Shown here: positions 24,456 to 31,896 of the stretch, in pieces
How positions within the stretch are numbered: position 1 is the stretch's first letter
How the letters are laid out: each line of letters begins with the position of its first letter
Assembly: GCA_014649155.1 (NCBI GenBank)
Contig: BMSM01000006.1
Span: 124,001 to 188,000 of the forward strand
Reading direction: 5' to 3'
DNA length: 64,000 bases
DNA from: Streptomyces griseoviridis
Lineage (GTDB): Bacteria; Actinomycetota; Actinomycetes; Streptomycetales; Streptomycetaceae
Program-made: the position numbers and the translations under genes
The notes under the pieces: model-generated
The model's input: the letters and a program-made list of their open reading frames with translations, nothing else
Database searches by the model: none
What the model was told of the DNA's origin: nothing

Positions 24456-25225
24456 TGGGCCTCGTTCTCGTTCCGGGCGGAGAGGTCGCCGATCTCGTAG
24501 TTCATGCGGTTCAGGTCGCCTCGGAACGTGGTGACGGTGCAGCGCACGGGGCGCTCGGCCGTGTATCCGGTGCGGGTCCAGAGCAGAGCGGGCACCCCGG
24601 GCCCGATCTCCAAGAGCCGTGCTTCCTCAGGGGTAGGCATCCGGGTTGCGATCTCGTCGGCGTATCCCACCTGCTCGACACCGAGGCCGGCCAGATAGCG
24701 GGTGGTCCCTTCCGCGATGTCGCCGGGCTCGGCAAGCCGCGGGGCCTCCTGGAGCAGCCAGTCCGGGTAGTACGTCGCCTGCGTCGACCACGGGACATCG
24801 TCCACGAACCGGTGGCAGAACCGCAGTACAGCCCGAGATCCGGCCGGCACCTCCAGCCGCTGCGCGATGTACTCGGTCGTGGTCGTCAGCTCGACCCGGA
24901 ACGTCTGATGCGGTCGGCGGCCCGCGTTCATCACGTCGGTCGAGTAGGCGTCGCCGTTCTGCGGGAACTGCAAGTTCTCGAAGCGGGACGCGTTCAGCTC
25001 GAAGACCTCGTGCTTCCGCACCTCGTAGCCGAGACCCTGGCTGGAGGTGATGAGGCCCTGGCTGACCAGGAGATTCAGGCCGGAGCGGACGGTATTACGA
25101 GAGGCCTCGAAGCGGGTTGCCAGCTCTGCTTCCGACGGCAGCCGGGCGCCGGGCCCGTAGGTGCCGTTGTCGATCTCGCGGCGGAGCGCGTCGGCCACCT
25201 GCTGATACTTCGGATGCTTGCTCAT
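24452..25225 (-). CDS. KorSA-like GntR/UTRA transcriptional repressor of the AICE
   Basis: 257 aa. Winged HTH KYQQVADALRREIDNGTYGPGARLPSE with recognition helix EASRNTVRSGLNLLVSQGL, then UTRA domain (ALLWTRTGYTAERPVRCTVTTFRGD). ATG at 25225 chosen since homologous proteins start MSKHPKYQQV; upstream in-frame starts add an unrelated tail. It is divergent from the tra operon, and two copies of a palindromic site lie between them. By analogy with KorSA of pSAM2 it should silence transfer and replication genes. Confidence 0.87.
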   Translation of the reverse strand: MSKHPKYQQVADALRREIDNGTYGPGARLPSEAELATRFEASRNTVRSGLNLLVSQGLITSSQGLGYEVRKHEVFELNASRFENLQFPQNGDAYSTDVMNAGRRPHQTFRVELTTTTEYIAQRLEVPAGSRAVLRFCHRFVDDVPWSTQATYYPDWLLQEAPRLAEPGDIAEGTTRYLAGLGVEQVGYADEIATRMPTPEEARLLEIGPGVPALLWTRTGYTAERPVRCTVTTFRGDLNRMNYEIGDLSARNENEAQ

Positions 25226-25252
25226 ACTGCCCATCATGACGCACTCGGTCAA

Positions 25253-25266
25253 CTTGTTGGTACATG
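25253..25266. promoter_or_regulatory. KorSA-type operator, copy 1
   Basis: CTTGTTGGTACATG, a CTTGT-N4-ACAAG type dyad with one mismatch, 28 bp before the repressor gene. It sits within a 16-mer, TCAACTTGTTGGTACA (25249-25264), whose exact complement recurs at 25323-25338. Confidence 0.7.
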
Positions 25267-25320
25267 TTCGCCCGAAGATCTTGACGACTCCCTCTCGGTA
25301 GGTCACTCTCTACGCATCAG

Positions 25321-25334
25321 CTTGTACCAACAAG
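25321..25334. promoter_or_regulatory. KorSA-type operator, copy 2
   Basis: CTTGTACCAACAAG, a perfect CTTGT-N4-ACAAG dyad about 49 bp before the first tra-operon gene. With copy 1 it forms an inverted pair 68 bp apart that could allow repression of both divergent promoters or looping. Confidence 0.75.
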
Positions 25335-25382
25335 TTGAGCAAGAGGTCCAATGGGCCTGAGATGACCTGCAAGGGGACAGCT

Positions 25383-25715
25383 ATGCCTTCGTTCAAGATC
25401 GACCTTTCGACCGCCGTGGTGTTCGTCGCGACCGCGCCCGAACCGAAGATGGCCAACAAGAAGACCGGGGAGCGGGCCGTGGACAGGGAGACCGGTGCGG
25501 GTCTGTCGACGGTGGGTCTACTGGTCTCGGATGAGGGGGAGGGCAACCTCTACCAGGTGACGATCCCGGAGACCGGTTTCCCGGAAGGGGGTCTGGTGCC
25601 GGGTACGCCGGTCAAGGTGGTCGGGCTGAAGGCGCGGGACTGGGAGAACGAGTTCAACGGCCAGAAGCGGCACGGCATCGCCTTCCGCGCCGTCGCGGTC
25701 ACCCCGGCGGTCTGA
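25383..25715 (+). CDS. Conserved AICE protein upstream of traSA
   Basis: 110 aa, MPSFKIDLSTAVVFVATAPEPKMANKK start and beta-rich body (LVSDEGEGNLYQVTIPETGFPEGGLVPGTPVKVVGLKARDWE) that looks OB-fold-like, perhaps single-stranded DNA or tra-complex binding. ATG at 25383 after AAGGGGAC. Two bases separate it from traSA, so it is the first gene of the transfer operon. Small proteins of this kind precede tra in many AICEs; activity not established. Confidence 0.7.
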   Translation: MPSFKIDLSTAVVFVATAPEPKMANKKTGERAVDRETGAGLSTVGLLVSDEGEGNLYQVTIPETGFPEGGLVPGTPVKVVGLKARDWENEFNGQKRHGIAFRAVAVTPAV

Positions 25716-25717
25716 CC

Positions 25718-27064
25718 ATGACCGACCTGACGGTGTGGCTGGAGGCCACGGGAGTCGTAGCGGGTGCCGGCACTCTCGGCTACGCGAAGGTCCGCGCCCC
25801 GCGCGTGTACTGGTCGCTGGTCGGGATGCCGGTCACCTGGGGCCGGTTCGCCCTTTCCTACCGGTCGACGATGGATGTGTGCGGGCTGACGGTGCAGCCT
25901 TCGGGCCTGCGGGCGTTCGTAACCCGCAACGTAGCCCGCCGCGAGGTGCAGCCGGTGCCGCCGAAGATCCGCCGGGTGCGGGGCACCTCGACCGGACTGG
26001 TCGTCACCCTGCGGCTTCCGGCCGGTCTGGAGCCCGCCGACCTGATCGCATCCTCCGAGCGGCTGCGGCACGCCTGGGGCGTCCACTCGGTCACCGTGAG
26101 GGAGACCAGGCCGGGCTACGTCGAGCTGCGCATGACCGGCTATGACGTGCTGCGCCGGGTGCGGATGCCGCGCAAGGCGGTGCCCCGGGACATGGTGGTG
26201 CCGGTGGCTCTGCGGGAGGACGGGACCGCCTTCGAGCGGGACTACCGCAAGGCGCCGATGGCGCTGACGCTGGGCGCGAACCACTCGGGCAAGTCGATGT
26301 ATCAGCGGAACCTGATCAAGGGTCTGGCTCAGTTGCCGGTGGCCTTGGTCGGCATCGACTGCAAGCGCGGCGTAGAGCAGACCGCGTACGCGTCTCGGCT
26401 CTCTGCCCTGGTGACCAGCCCTGATGATGCCGCCGCGCTGCTCGGCGTCCTGGTCGCGGAGATGGAAGACCGCTTCGACCTCCTGAGCCAGCAGGGCGTC
26501 TCCGACCTGTGGGATCTGCCCGTCTCGGCCCGGCCGGTGCCGGTCGTGGTCCTGGTGGACGAGGTCGCCGAACTGTTCCTGATCTCGTCCAAGAAGGACG
26601 AGGACCGCCGCGAGCAGATCGTGACCGCGTTGATCCGGCTGGCGCAGATGGCTCGCGCGGTCGGCATCTACCTGGAGATTTGCGGGCAGCGTTTCGGCTC
26701 GGAGCTGGGCAAGGGCGCCACCATGCTCCGCGCTCAGCTCACCGGGCGGGTGGTGCACCGGGTGAACGACAAGCAGACCGCCGAGATGGGGCTGAACGAC
26801 GTGGCCCCGGACGCGGTGCCGGTGGCCAGTCTGATTCCGATGGAGCGTCCCGGTACGGCGGTCGCCGCGGATTCGTCGGGCGGCTGGTCGAAGATCCGCA
26901 CCCCGGACACCTCCCGGGAGGAGGTCGCGGCCGTCTGCCGGGCCTTCGCCCACCTGGTCCCCGATCTTCCCGCGCTCAAGCCGTTCCAGCCCGCCGTGCC
27001 CGTCGACCCAGCGGCGCCGGCCGCTGGCCCGTCGCTGGTCAAGCCGCGTCCGGTCAACCCCTGA
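25718..27064 (+). CDS. traSA: FtsK/SpoIIIE-like DNA translocase (TraSA type), conjugative transfer
   Basis: 448-aa hexameric ATPase that moves double-stranded DNA between mycelia. Short N-terminal region with a weak hydrophobic stretch, then the FtsK motor: Walker A GANHSGKS (~residue 188), Walker B VVVLVDEVAELF (~277), and the later CGQRFGSELGKGATMLRAQLTGRVVHRV block. Pro-rich C-terminus. It follows the 110-aa gene by 2 bp and leads directly into spdB. Single-protein double-stranded DNA transfer is the hallmark of actinomycete conjugation. Confidence 0.92.
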   Translation: MTDLTVWLEATGVVAGAGTLGYAKVRAPRVYWSLVGMPVTWGRFALSYRSTMDVCGLTVQPSGLRAFVTRNVARREVQPVPPKIRRVRGTSTGLVVTLRLPAGLEPADLIASSERLRHAWGVHSVTVRETRPGYVELRMTGYDVLRRVRMPRKAVPRDMVVPVALREDGTAFERDYRKAPMALTLGANHSGKSMYQRNLIKGLAQLPVALVGIDCKRGVEQTAYASRLSALVTSPDDAAALLGVLVAEMEDRFDLLSQQGVSDLWDLPVSARPVPVVVLVDEVAELFLISSKKDEDRREQIVTALIRLAQMARAVGIYLEICGQRFGSELGKGATMLRAQLTGRVVHRVNDKQTAEMGLNDVAPDAVPVASLIPMERPGTAVAADSSGGWSKIRTPDTSREEVAAVCRAFAHLVPDLPALKPFQPAVPVDPAAPAAGPSLVKPRPVNP

Positions 27065-27078
27065 AGGGAGGTACCCCC

Positions 27079-27768
27079 ATGCCCCGCTCGATCCGCCCGG
27101 ACGCGGTCCTCGTCCAGGCCGTCATCGCCGGTGCGCTGTCCTTCGCCCACCTGCACGACCTGGCTGAAGCCGCCGGACAGTCCGGCTGGAAAGCCTGGGC
27201 CTACCCCATCTCCGTGGATCTGCTGCTGGTCGCCGCCTGGCGACGGCTGCGCACCGTCCGCCGGGACCGCTCGGCCTGGACCTGGTTCGTCATCGCCCTG
27301 TTCGCCTCGCTGGGCGCCAACATCGCCACCGCCGGACTCCTCGACCTGACCGCTGTACCCGCGTGGCTGTGCATCCTCGTCGCCGGCTGGCCCGCCCTCG
27401 CCTTCCTCGGCGGAACCCTCCTGGTCCACTCGCCCGCCGACCAGCCCGCACCCGAGCAGCCCGCCGCCGACGAACCGGCCGCGCCGCATGTCGCCGTGCA
27501 GCGCACCGACGCCCCCGAGCCCGAGCCCGAGCCCGCGCCCGTTCCCGAGCCCGACCCGGTCCCGGAGCTGGCCCCGGCCGCACCTGCCCCTGCCCCTGCG
27601 GTGGTTGCCCCGGTCGTGCCGGCCGCTCTCCTCGACCACGCCCGCAAGCTCGCCGACGCGCACCAAGCGTCGACCGGTGAGCCGATGCCCGCCGACGTGC
27701 TCTCGGCCCGGCTCGGCCTACCCGCCCCGATGGTCAACGCCATCACCGCACAACTCCAGCTCACCTGA
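27079..27768 (+). CDS. DUF2637 membrane protein, SpdB2-like plasmid spread protein
   Basis: 229 aa. N-terminal domain with about four membrane segments (VQAVIAGALSFAHLHDLAEAAG, AYPISVDLLLVAA, TWFVIALFASLGANIATAGLLD, AWLCILVAGWPALAFLGGTLL), then a Pro/Glu/Ala linker and a C-terminal helical tail (HARKLADAHQASTGEPMPADVLSARLG) that looks like a DNA-binding helix-turn-helix. Spd proteins help intramycelial spread and pock formation. ATG at 27079 follows GGGAGG. Confidence 0.88.
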   Translation: MPRSIRPDAVLVQAVIAGALSFAHLHDLAEAAGQSGWKAWAYPISVDLLLVAAWRRLRTVRRDRSAWTWFVIALFASLGANIATAGLLDLTAVPAWLCILVAGWPALAFLGGTLLVHSPADQPAPEQPAADEPAAPHVAVQRTDAPEPEPEPAPVPEPDPVPELAPAAPAPAPAVVAPVVPAALLDHARKLADAHQASTGEPMPADVLSARLGLPAPMVNAITAQLQLT

Positions 27769-27789
27769 TCAGCACAAGGAGGCACGATC

Positions 27790-27969
27790 GTGCAGAGCTT
27801 CAACCGCCCGTCCGACTACATGGACGCGGCCCGCGAGATGGCCGACACCGGCCGCCCGACCCTGGCCCGGCTGCTCGCCGAGGAAGCCGCGGACCTCACC
27901 CCGGACCCGGACGGCAAGGCGCGCATCCTCGCCGAGTTCCCCGGCGCCAGCCTCCGCCAGGAGGGCTGA
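27790..27969 (+). CDS. Small conserved AICE protein
   Basis: 59 aa: VQSFNRPSDYMDAAREMADTG, then LARLLAEEAADLTPDPDGKARILAEFPGASLRQ. Helical, acidic, no membrane part. GTG at 27790 with AAGGAGG ideally placed, and its TGA is 5 bases from the next ATG. Function unknown, but operon position points to transfer or spread. Confidence 0.75.
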   Translation: MQSFNRPSDYMDAAREMADTGRPTLARLLAEEAADLTPDPDGKARILAEFPGASLRQEG

Positions 27970-27974
27970 CCGCC

Positions 27975-28163
27975 ATGAGCGTCTACCGCCGCTTCCGCAA
28001 CCGCCTCCGTATCGGCCCGGTCGAGGTCGGCACCTACTACGACGGCCGTGGCCGCGAGATGCACACGGCTGCCTGCACGGCCCCGCGCTGCGGTTTCTCC
28101 GCCGACTACCACGACCGTTCCGCCGCCGAACTCGCCGCCCGCGCCCACCGCTGCTCGGCCTGA
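27975..28163 (+). CDS. Mobile element transfer protein (small, Cys-containing)
   Basis: 62 aa: MSVYRRFRNRLRIGPVEVGTYYDGRGREMHTAACTAPRCGFSADY..., ending RAHRCSA. Two closely spaced Cys plus HD and HRC could bind a metal. This is the small protein usually annotated as mobile element transfer protein between spdB2 and spdD-like genes of AICEs. ATG at 27975, Shine-Dalgarno sequence within the previous gene's end. Confidence 0.8.
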   Translation: MSVYRRFRNRLRIGPVEVGTYYDGRGREMHTAACTAPRCGFSADYHDRSAAELAARAHRCSA

Positions 28164-28175
28164 CAGGAGATCTCC

Positions 28176-28331
28176 GTGGACGTTCCGCTCTGGCTTGCCC
28201 TGCTCGTCGTCGGCTTCCTCGGCATCAAGCTCATCCGCCCGCCGTGGTGGCTGGTCGCCGTGCTGCTCCTCGGTGGCTACCTCGTCGCGGACAGCATCCT
28301 CGGCCCCGCCGTCGACACGGTCGTCAAGTAA
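28176..28331 (+). CDS. Small two-span membrane protein (spread-associated)
   Basis: 51 aa read from GTG at 28176 (AGGAGA upstream): VDVPLWLALLVVGFLGIKL, short PPWW turn, LVAVLLLGGYLVADSILG. Two membrane helices in a hairpin. Short gene easily missed; spacing and Shine-Dalgarno match the rest of the operon. SpdA or SpdB3-like role inferred from position only. Confidence 0.75.
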   Translation: MDVPLWLALLVVGFLGIKLIRPPWWLVAVLLLGGYLVADSILGPAVDTVVK

Positions 28332-28355
28332 CCCACGCCTGAAGGGACATCTCTC

Positions 28356-28655
28356 GTGCTCACTCCGAAGTACCCCCGCCCCGACACCGTACCGGCCGCG
28401 ACCATCCCGGCCACCGAAGTGCCGGCACCCGCCCCCACCGTCCCGGCCCCTGCCGCGCCCCTCGCCAGTCGCCCGGCCGTGCAGCTCACCCCGGGCAGCG
28501 CGCTCGCCCTCGCGGCCGGCGGCGGGGCCGTGGTCCTGGTCGTCGGCGCCGTCCTGGTCTCGATGCTCCTCGCCGTGGCCATCACCGGCGTCTCCGTCGC
28601 CCTGGTCGCCGTCGTCCTCCGCCTGCTGCTCAAGGACCTCGCTCAGCAGCGCTGA
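28356..28655 (+). CDS. SpdD-like membrane protein
   Basis: 99 aa. N-terminal half is Pro/Ala/Thr-rich (DTVPAATIPATEVPAPAPTVP), C-terminal half is a long hydrophobic region (ALALAAGGGAVVLVVGAVLVSMLLAVAITGVSVALVAVVLRLLL), the SpdD layout. GTG at 28356 after GAAGGGAC. Role in plasmid spread within the mycelium by family analogy. Confidence 0.8.
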   Translation: MLTPKYPRPDTVPAATIPATEVPAPAPTVPAPAAPLASRPAVQLTPGSALALAAGGGAVVLVVGAVLVSMLLAVAITGVSVALVAVVLRLLLKDLAQQR

Positions 28656-28745
28656 CGGCCCCCGGAGCGGCCTCGGTCGCCAAACTTCCGCCGCTCCGGG
28701 CGCCTGCACCCCCATCAGATCCCAAGGACCCGAAAGGGACGCTTC

Positions 28746-28931
28746 ATGATGCCCCAGCCCACCCCGGCCCCGCGCCTTTGCGGCGCATGCGACGGCTTTC
28801 CGGTCGTCGCCGTCACCACGGGCACCCGGCACCGCGATGGCAGCCGCGTCACCCGCCGCCTGTCCTGCCCGGCCTGCCAGGGCACCAGCCACACCACCCC
28901 CACCTGCCGCCGGGCGGTGACCGGCGCGTGA
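28746..28931 (+). CDS. Small zinc-ribbon protein
   Basis: 61 aa with two Cys pairs, LCGACDGFPVV and LSCPACQGTSH, spaced like a zinc ribbon, and a basic tail (TCRRAVTGA). ATG at 28746 or 28749. Its TGA overlaps the GTG start of repSA (GTGA), so it is translationally coupled to the replication initiator and may assist it. Confidence 0.7.
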   Translation: MMPQPTPAPRLCGACDGFPVVAVTTGTRHRDGSRVTRRLSCPACQGTSHTTPTCRRAVTGA

Positions 28932-30319
28932 CCGACTCCGCCACGATGGCGGGCCTGGACCCGGCCACCCTCGCCGACGTGCTGAGGCTGGCCGGGTCGG
29001 ACGGCTTCGACCGCGTCCAAGAGCAGATCAGGCGCACGGGCGGCTGCTCCGACCCGATCCACCTGCACGGCTCCGTCGTCGTCCGCGACGCCCAGACCCG
29101 GCACGTCCTGCACTCCTACTCCACCGACACCGAACCCGGCGGGCGCCTCCGCATCGCCTGCGGCAACCGCCGCGCCTCCCGCTGCCCGTCCTGCGCCTGG
29201 ACCTATGCGGGCGACACCTACCACCTCATCCGCGCCGGCCTCGTCGGCGACCAGGCCAAAGGCACCCCCGACACCATCCGCGACCACCCCCGCGTCTTCG
29301 CCACCCTCACCGCCCCCTCCTTCGGCCCGGTCCACAACCGCCCCGGCACCCGCCCCTGCCGCTGCGGCAAGAACCACCCCGAGGACACCCCCGAACTCGG
29401 CACGCCCCTCGACCCCGACACGTACGACTACGCGGGCTCCGTGCTGTGGAACAACCACGCCTCCGACCTGTGGCGCTACTTCACGATCTACCTCCGCCGG
29501 GAGATCGCCCGCCGCGCCGGACTCACGCAGAAAGCCGCCCGCGAGCAGTCCCGGATCGCCTTCGGCAAGGTCGCCGAGTACCAGAAACGCGGCGCCGTCC
29601 ACTTCCACGCCGTGATCCGCTTCGACGGGCCGGACGGCCCCGACTCCCCGCCCCCGGCCTGGGCCACCCTCGACCTCCTCACCGACGCCATCCGCGCGGC
29701 AGCTGCCCGCGTCGCGGTCGATGTCGACCCCGCCGGGGACCAGCCCGCCCGCACCCTGCGCTGGGGCACCCAGCTCGACGTGCGCCCCATCCGTGCCTTC
29801 GGCGACGGCCAGGACATCACCGAACAGGCTGTTGCCTCCTACGTCGCCAAGTACGCCACCAAGGCCGCCGAGACCACCGGCACCGTGGACCGCCGCATCG
29901 GCAACAAGGAGGCCCTCGCCCTCCTCGGCGTGCCCGACCACCCCGCCCGGCTCATCGCCGCCTGCCTCGACCTCCACCCGCTCTACCCGGACCGCAAGCT
30001 CCGCGACTGGGCGCACATGCTCGGCTTCCGGGGCCACTTCTCCACGAAGTCCCGCCGCTACTCGACCACCCTCGGCGCCCTGCGCCAGGTCCGTGCCGAC
30101 TATCGCGCCGCCCAGCAGCGCCGGGCGCTCGGCCTGCCCGACCTCGAGGACGAGCAGACCACCACCCTGACCCTCGCCCACTGGTCCTACGCCGGCCACG
30201 GCCACACCCCCGGCGAATCCTGGCTCGCCGCCAACATCCGCCGCGACATCCAGCACAACCGCGAGATCGCCCGCGAGGAACTACCCGCCCTGCTCGACCT
30301 GGAAGGAGCCTCCGCATGA
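28928..30319 (+). CDS. repSA: RepSA-type rolling-circle replication initiator
   Basis: 463 aa. Motifs of the pSAM2/pIJ101-type Rep: FATLTAPSFGPVH (~residue 125), the metal-binding VHFHAVIRFDG (~225) and the nicking-Tyr block SYVAKYATKAAE (~303-314). N-terminal Cys pairs (CPSCAW, CRCGKNH) suggest a zinc module. It should nick the double-strand origin so the excised circle replicates and transfers. GTG start at 28928 is fixed by the coupled overlap with the upstream gene; an in-frame upstream opening has no start signal. Confidence 0.9.
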   Translation: MTDSATMAGLDPATLADVLRLAGSDGFDRVQEQIRRTGGCSDPIHLHGSVVVRDAQTRHVLHSYSTDTEPGGRLRIACGNRRASRCPSCAWTYAGDTYHLIRAGLVGDQAKGTPDTIRDHPRVFATLTAPSFGPVHNRPGTRPCRCGKNHPEDTPELGTPLDPDTYDYAGSVLWNNHASDLWRYFTIYLRREIARRAGLTQKAAREQSRIAFGKVAEYQKRGAVHFHAVIRFDGPDGPDSPPPAWATLDLLTDAIRAAAARVAVDVDPAGDQPARTLRWGTQLDVRPIRAFGDGQDITEQAVASYVAKYATKAAETTGTVDRRIGNKEALALLGVPDHPARLIAACLDLHPLYPDRKLRDWAHMLGFRGHFSTKSRRYSTTLGALRQVRADYRAAQQRRALGLPDLEDEQTTTLTLAHWSYAGHGHTPGESWLAANIRRDIQHNREIAREELPALLDLEGASA

Positions 30320-30504
30320 CCACGGCCGCCCCCGAGCTGCTGACCGTCCCCGAGGTCATGGCACGGCTCAAGGTCGGACGGACGAAGGTCTACGACCTGA
30401 TCCGCACCCATCGCCTCGTCTCCATCAAGGTCGACGGCTGCCGCCGCATCCCGTCCCACGCGCTCGGCGACTTCATCGCCCGTCAGATCGGGGAGGCGGC
30501 CTGA
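30316..30504 (+). CDS. xis: Excisionase (Xis), MerR-like helix-turn-helix
   Basis: 62 aa: LLTVPEVMARLKVGRTKVYDLIRTHRLVSIKVDGCRRIPSHALGDFI, the HTH_17 excisionase fold. Starts in the repSA stop (ATGA) and its TGA overlaps the int start (TGATG), so repSA, xis and int are one coupled unit: replication and excision are produced together. Confidence 0.9.
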   Translation: MTTAAPELLTVPEVMARLKVGRTKVYDLIRTHRLVSIKVDGCRRIPSHALGDFIARQIGEAA

Positions 30505-31661
30505 TGGCGAAGCGTCGCCCCAACGGCGGGGGCACGATCACCAAGCGCTCGGACGGCCGCTACCAGGGCGCCGCGTACGTGACCGACACGGACGGCAACC
30601 GAGTCCGCAAGTACGTGTACGGCCGTACCTGGGACGAGACCAACGAGAAGCTCGGCAAGCTCCAGGACCAGGAGCGAAACGGCATCCCGGTACCGTCCCG
30701 GTCCTGGACGCTCGGCGAGTGGCTGGCCTACTGGTTGGAGCACATCGTGAAGCCGGAGCGGGAGCACAACACGTACGTGAAGTACGAGTCCAAGGTCCGG
30801 CTGTACCTCCATCCTCACCTCGGCAAGAAGCCGCTGGTCAAGCTCACCCCGGCACAGATCCGCGCCTTCATGGCGGCCCTGGCACGGGAGAAGGTCGGCG
30901 CCTCGGCCCGCTTCGAGGTCCTGCGCGTCCTGCGCAACGCCCTCAACCGGGCCATGCGCGAGGAGCTGGTCACGCGCAACGTCGCGCTCCTGGTCGACAT
31001 GCCCAAGGTCACCAAGGACAGGGGCACAGCGTGGAACGCCCGGGAAGCGATCGCCTTCCTGCGGTCGGTCCGCGCGCACCGGCTCTACGCGGCCTGCGTC
31101 CTCGTCCTGGTCCTCGGGCTCCGCCGCAGTGAGGTGCTCGGGCTGCGCTGGCAGGACATCGACTTCGAGGCCGGCCGCTTCACCCCGGTCAAGCAGGTCC
31201 AGCGGGTCAAGGGCGTCGGCCTGGTCCTCAAGGACCTCAAGACGGAGTCCTCACAGGCCGTGCTTCCCCTGCCCGAGTTCTGCGCCCGGGTCCTGGACGA
31301 GCGGCGGGAGCTGCAAGCCCTGGAACGGAAGATCGCCGGTGAGCACTGGTCGCAGGAGCCCGACCATGACCTGATCTTCTCCGCCGAGCACGGTGGCATG
31401 ATCGATCCGGTGGGCTTCTCCCGCACCTTCGAGCGGCTCGTCAAGCGTGCCGGCGTCCGCCGGATCACGGTCCGCCTGGCCCGGCACACCTGCGGGACCC
31501 TGCTCGCCTTCCTGAAGGTGCACCCCAAGGTCGCTCAGGCGATCCTCCGGCACAGCCAGATCAGCATGACCATGGACGTGTACACGCACGTGGTCGGCGA
31601 CAGCGAGCGGGAAGCGGTCGGCATGCTCGCCGAACTCCTGGAAGATCCGCTCATCGGCTGA
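30504..31661 (+). CDS. int: Tyrosine-type site-specific integrase
   Basis: 385 aa. N-terminal SAM-like core-binding domain (TLGEWLAYWLEHIVKPEREHNTY), C-terminal catalytic domain with Arg I in GLRRSEVLGLRW (~205), box II RLARHTCGTLL (R327), ILRHS (His ~350) and nucleophile Tyr360 in MDVYTHV. The box II His normally four before HT (HDxRHT) reads Arg324 here. Stop 31661 is 54 bp from attR, as expected for integrase next to attP. Confidence 0.92.
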   Translation: MAKRRPNGGGTITKRSDGRYQGAAYVTDTDGNRVRKYVYGRTWDETNEKLGKLQDQERNGIPVPSRSWTLGEWLAYWLEHIVKPEREHNTYVKYESKVRLYLHPHLGKKPLVKLTPAQIRAFMAALAREKVGASARFEVLRVLRNALNRAMREELVTRNVALLVDMPKVTKDRGTAWNAREAIAFLRSVRAHRLYAACVLVLVLGLRRSEVLGLRWQDIDFEAGRFTPVKQVQRVKGVGLVLKDLKTESSQAVLPLPEFCARVLDERRELQALERKIAGEHWSQEPDHDLIFSAEHGGMIDPVGFSRTFERLVKRAGVRRITVRLARHTCGTLLAFLKVHPKVAQAILRHSQISMTMDVYTHVVGDSEREAVGMLAELLEDPLIG

Positions 31662-31692
31662 TCGCCGCCGTTGATGTCAGCCGTAGATGTCA

Positions 31693-31724
31693 AAGACCCC
31701 CAACCATGATCGGTTGGGGGTCTT
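31693..31724. terminator. Terminator between int and tRNA-Ile
   Basis: Perfect 13-bp arms AAGACCCCCAACC / GGTTGGGGGTCTT, 6-base loop. It serves convergent int and tRNA-Ile. The element carries this second hairpin, whose right arm lies in the att core, so tRNA-Ile keeps a terminator after integration. Confidence 0.82.
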
Positions 31725-31775
31725 CTCGCTGGTGGGGCTAACAGGATTTGAACCTGTGGCCTCATCCTTATCAGG
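31715..31775. repeat. attR of the integrated element
   Basis: 61-bp copy identical to 19869-19929. It supplies nt 32 to the CCA end of the functional tRNA-Ile plus 15 bp beyond, so crossover occurred between the anticodon loop and the terminator. Confidence 0.95.
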
Positions 31776-31806
31776 GATGCGCTCTAACCAACTGAGCTAT
31801 AGCCCC
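31730..31806 (-). tRNA. tRNA-Ile(GAT)
   Basis: Full cloverleaf read leftward from GGGGCTATAGCTCAG at 31806: D-arm AGCTCAGTTGGTTAGAGC, anticodon loop with GAT (CTGATAA), T-arm ACAGGTTCAAATCCTGT, acceptor end TAGCCCCACCA with CCA encoded. It is functional because the AICE restores its 3' part. It reads in the same direction as gyrA and the DUF3566 gene. Confidence 0.96.
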
Positions 31807-31896
31807 GCCGCGCTTCTGCGGTGTGTGTCCCGCGCGCTGACTCCTGAAGATTAGCGCACGAGGGGGGCAGGCCCAAAATCGGTTACCCGCGTGACC

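Larger units (their letters stand above)
19869..31775. mobile_element. pSAM2-type actinomycete integrative and conjugative element (AICE)
   Basis: 11.8-kb element between 61-bp att repeats in tRNA-Ile(GAT). Gene content from right to left: int, xis, repSA, zinc protein, SpdD-like, small membrane protein, transfer protein, DUF2637/SpdB protein, FtsK-type TraSA, a 110-aa protein, a divergent KorSA-like repressor, then cargo (GNAT, DUF6228-like, IS5-family copy, small proteins, GntR regulator). Order int-xis-rep-spd-tra is that of pSAM2-class AICEs, which excise, replicate by rolling circle and transfer double-stranded DNA. All core genes look intact. Confidence 0.93.
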
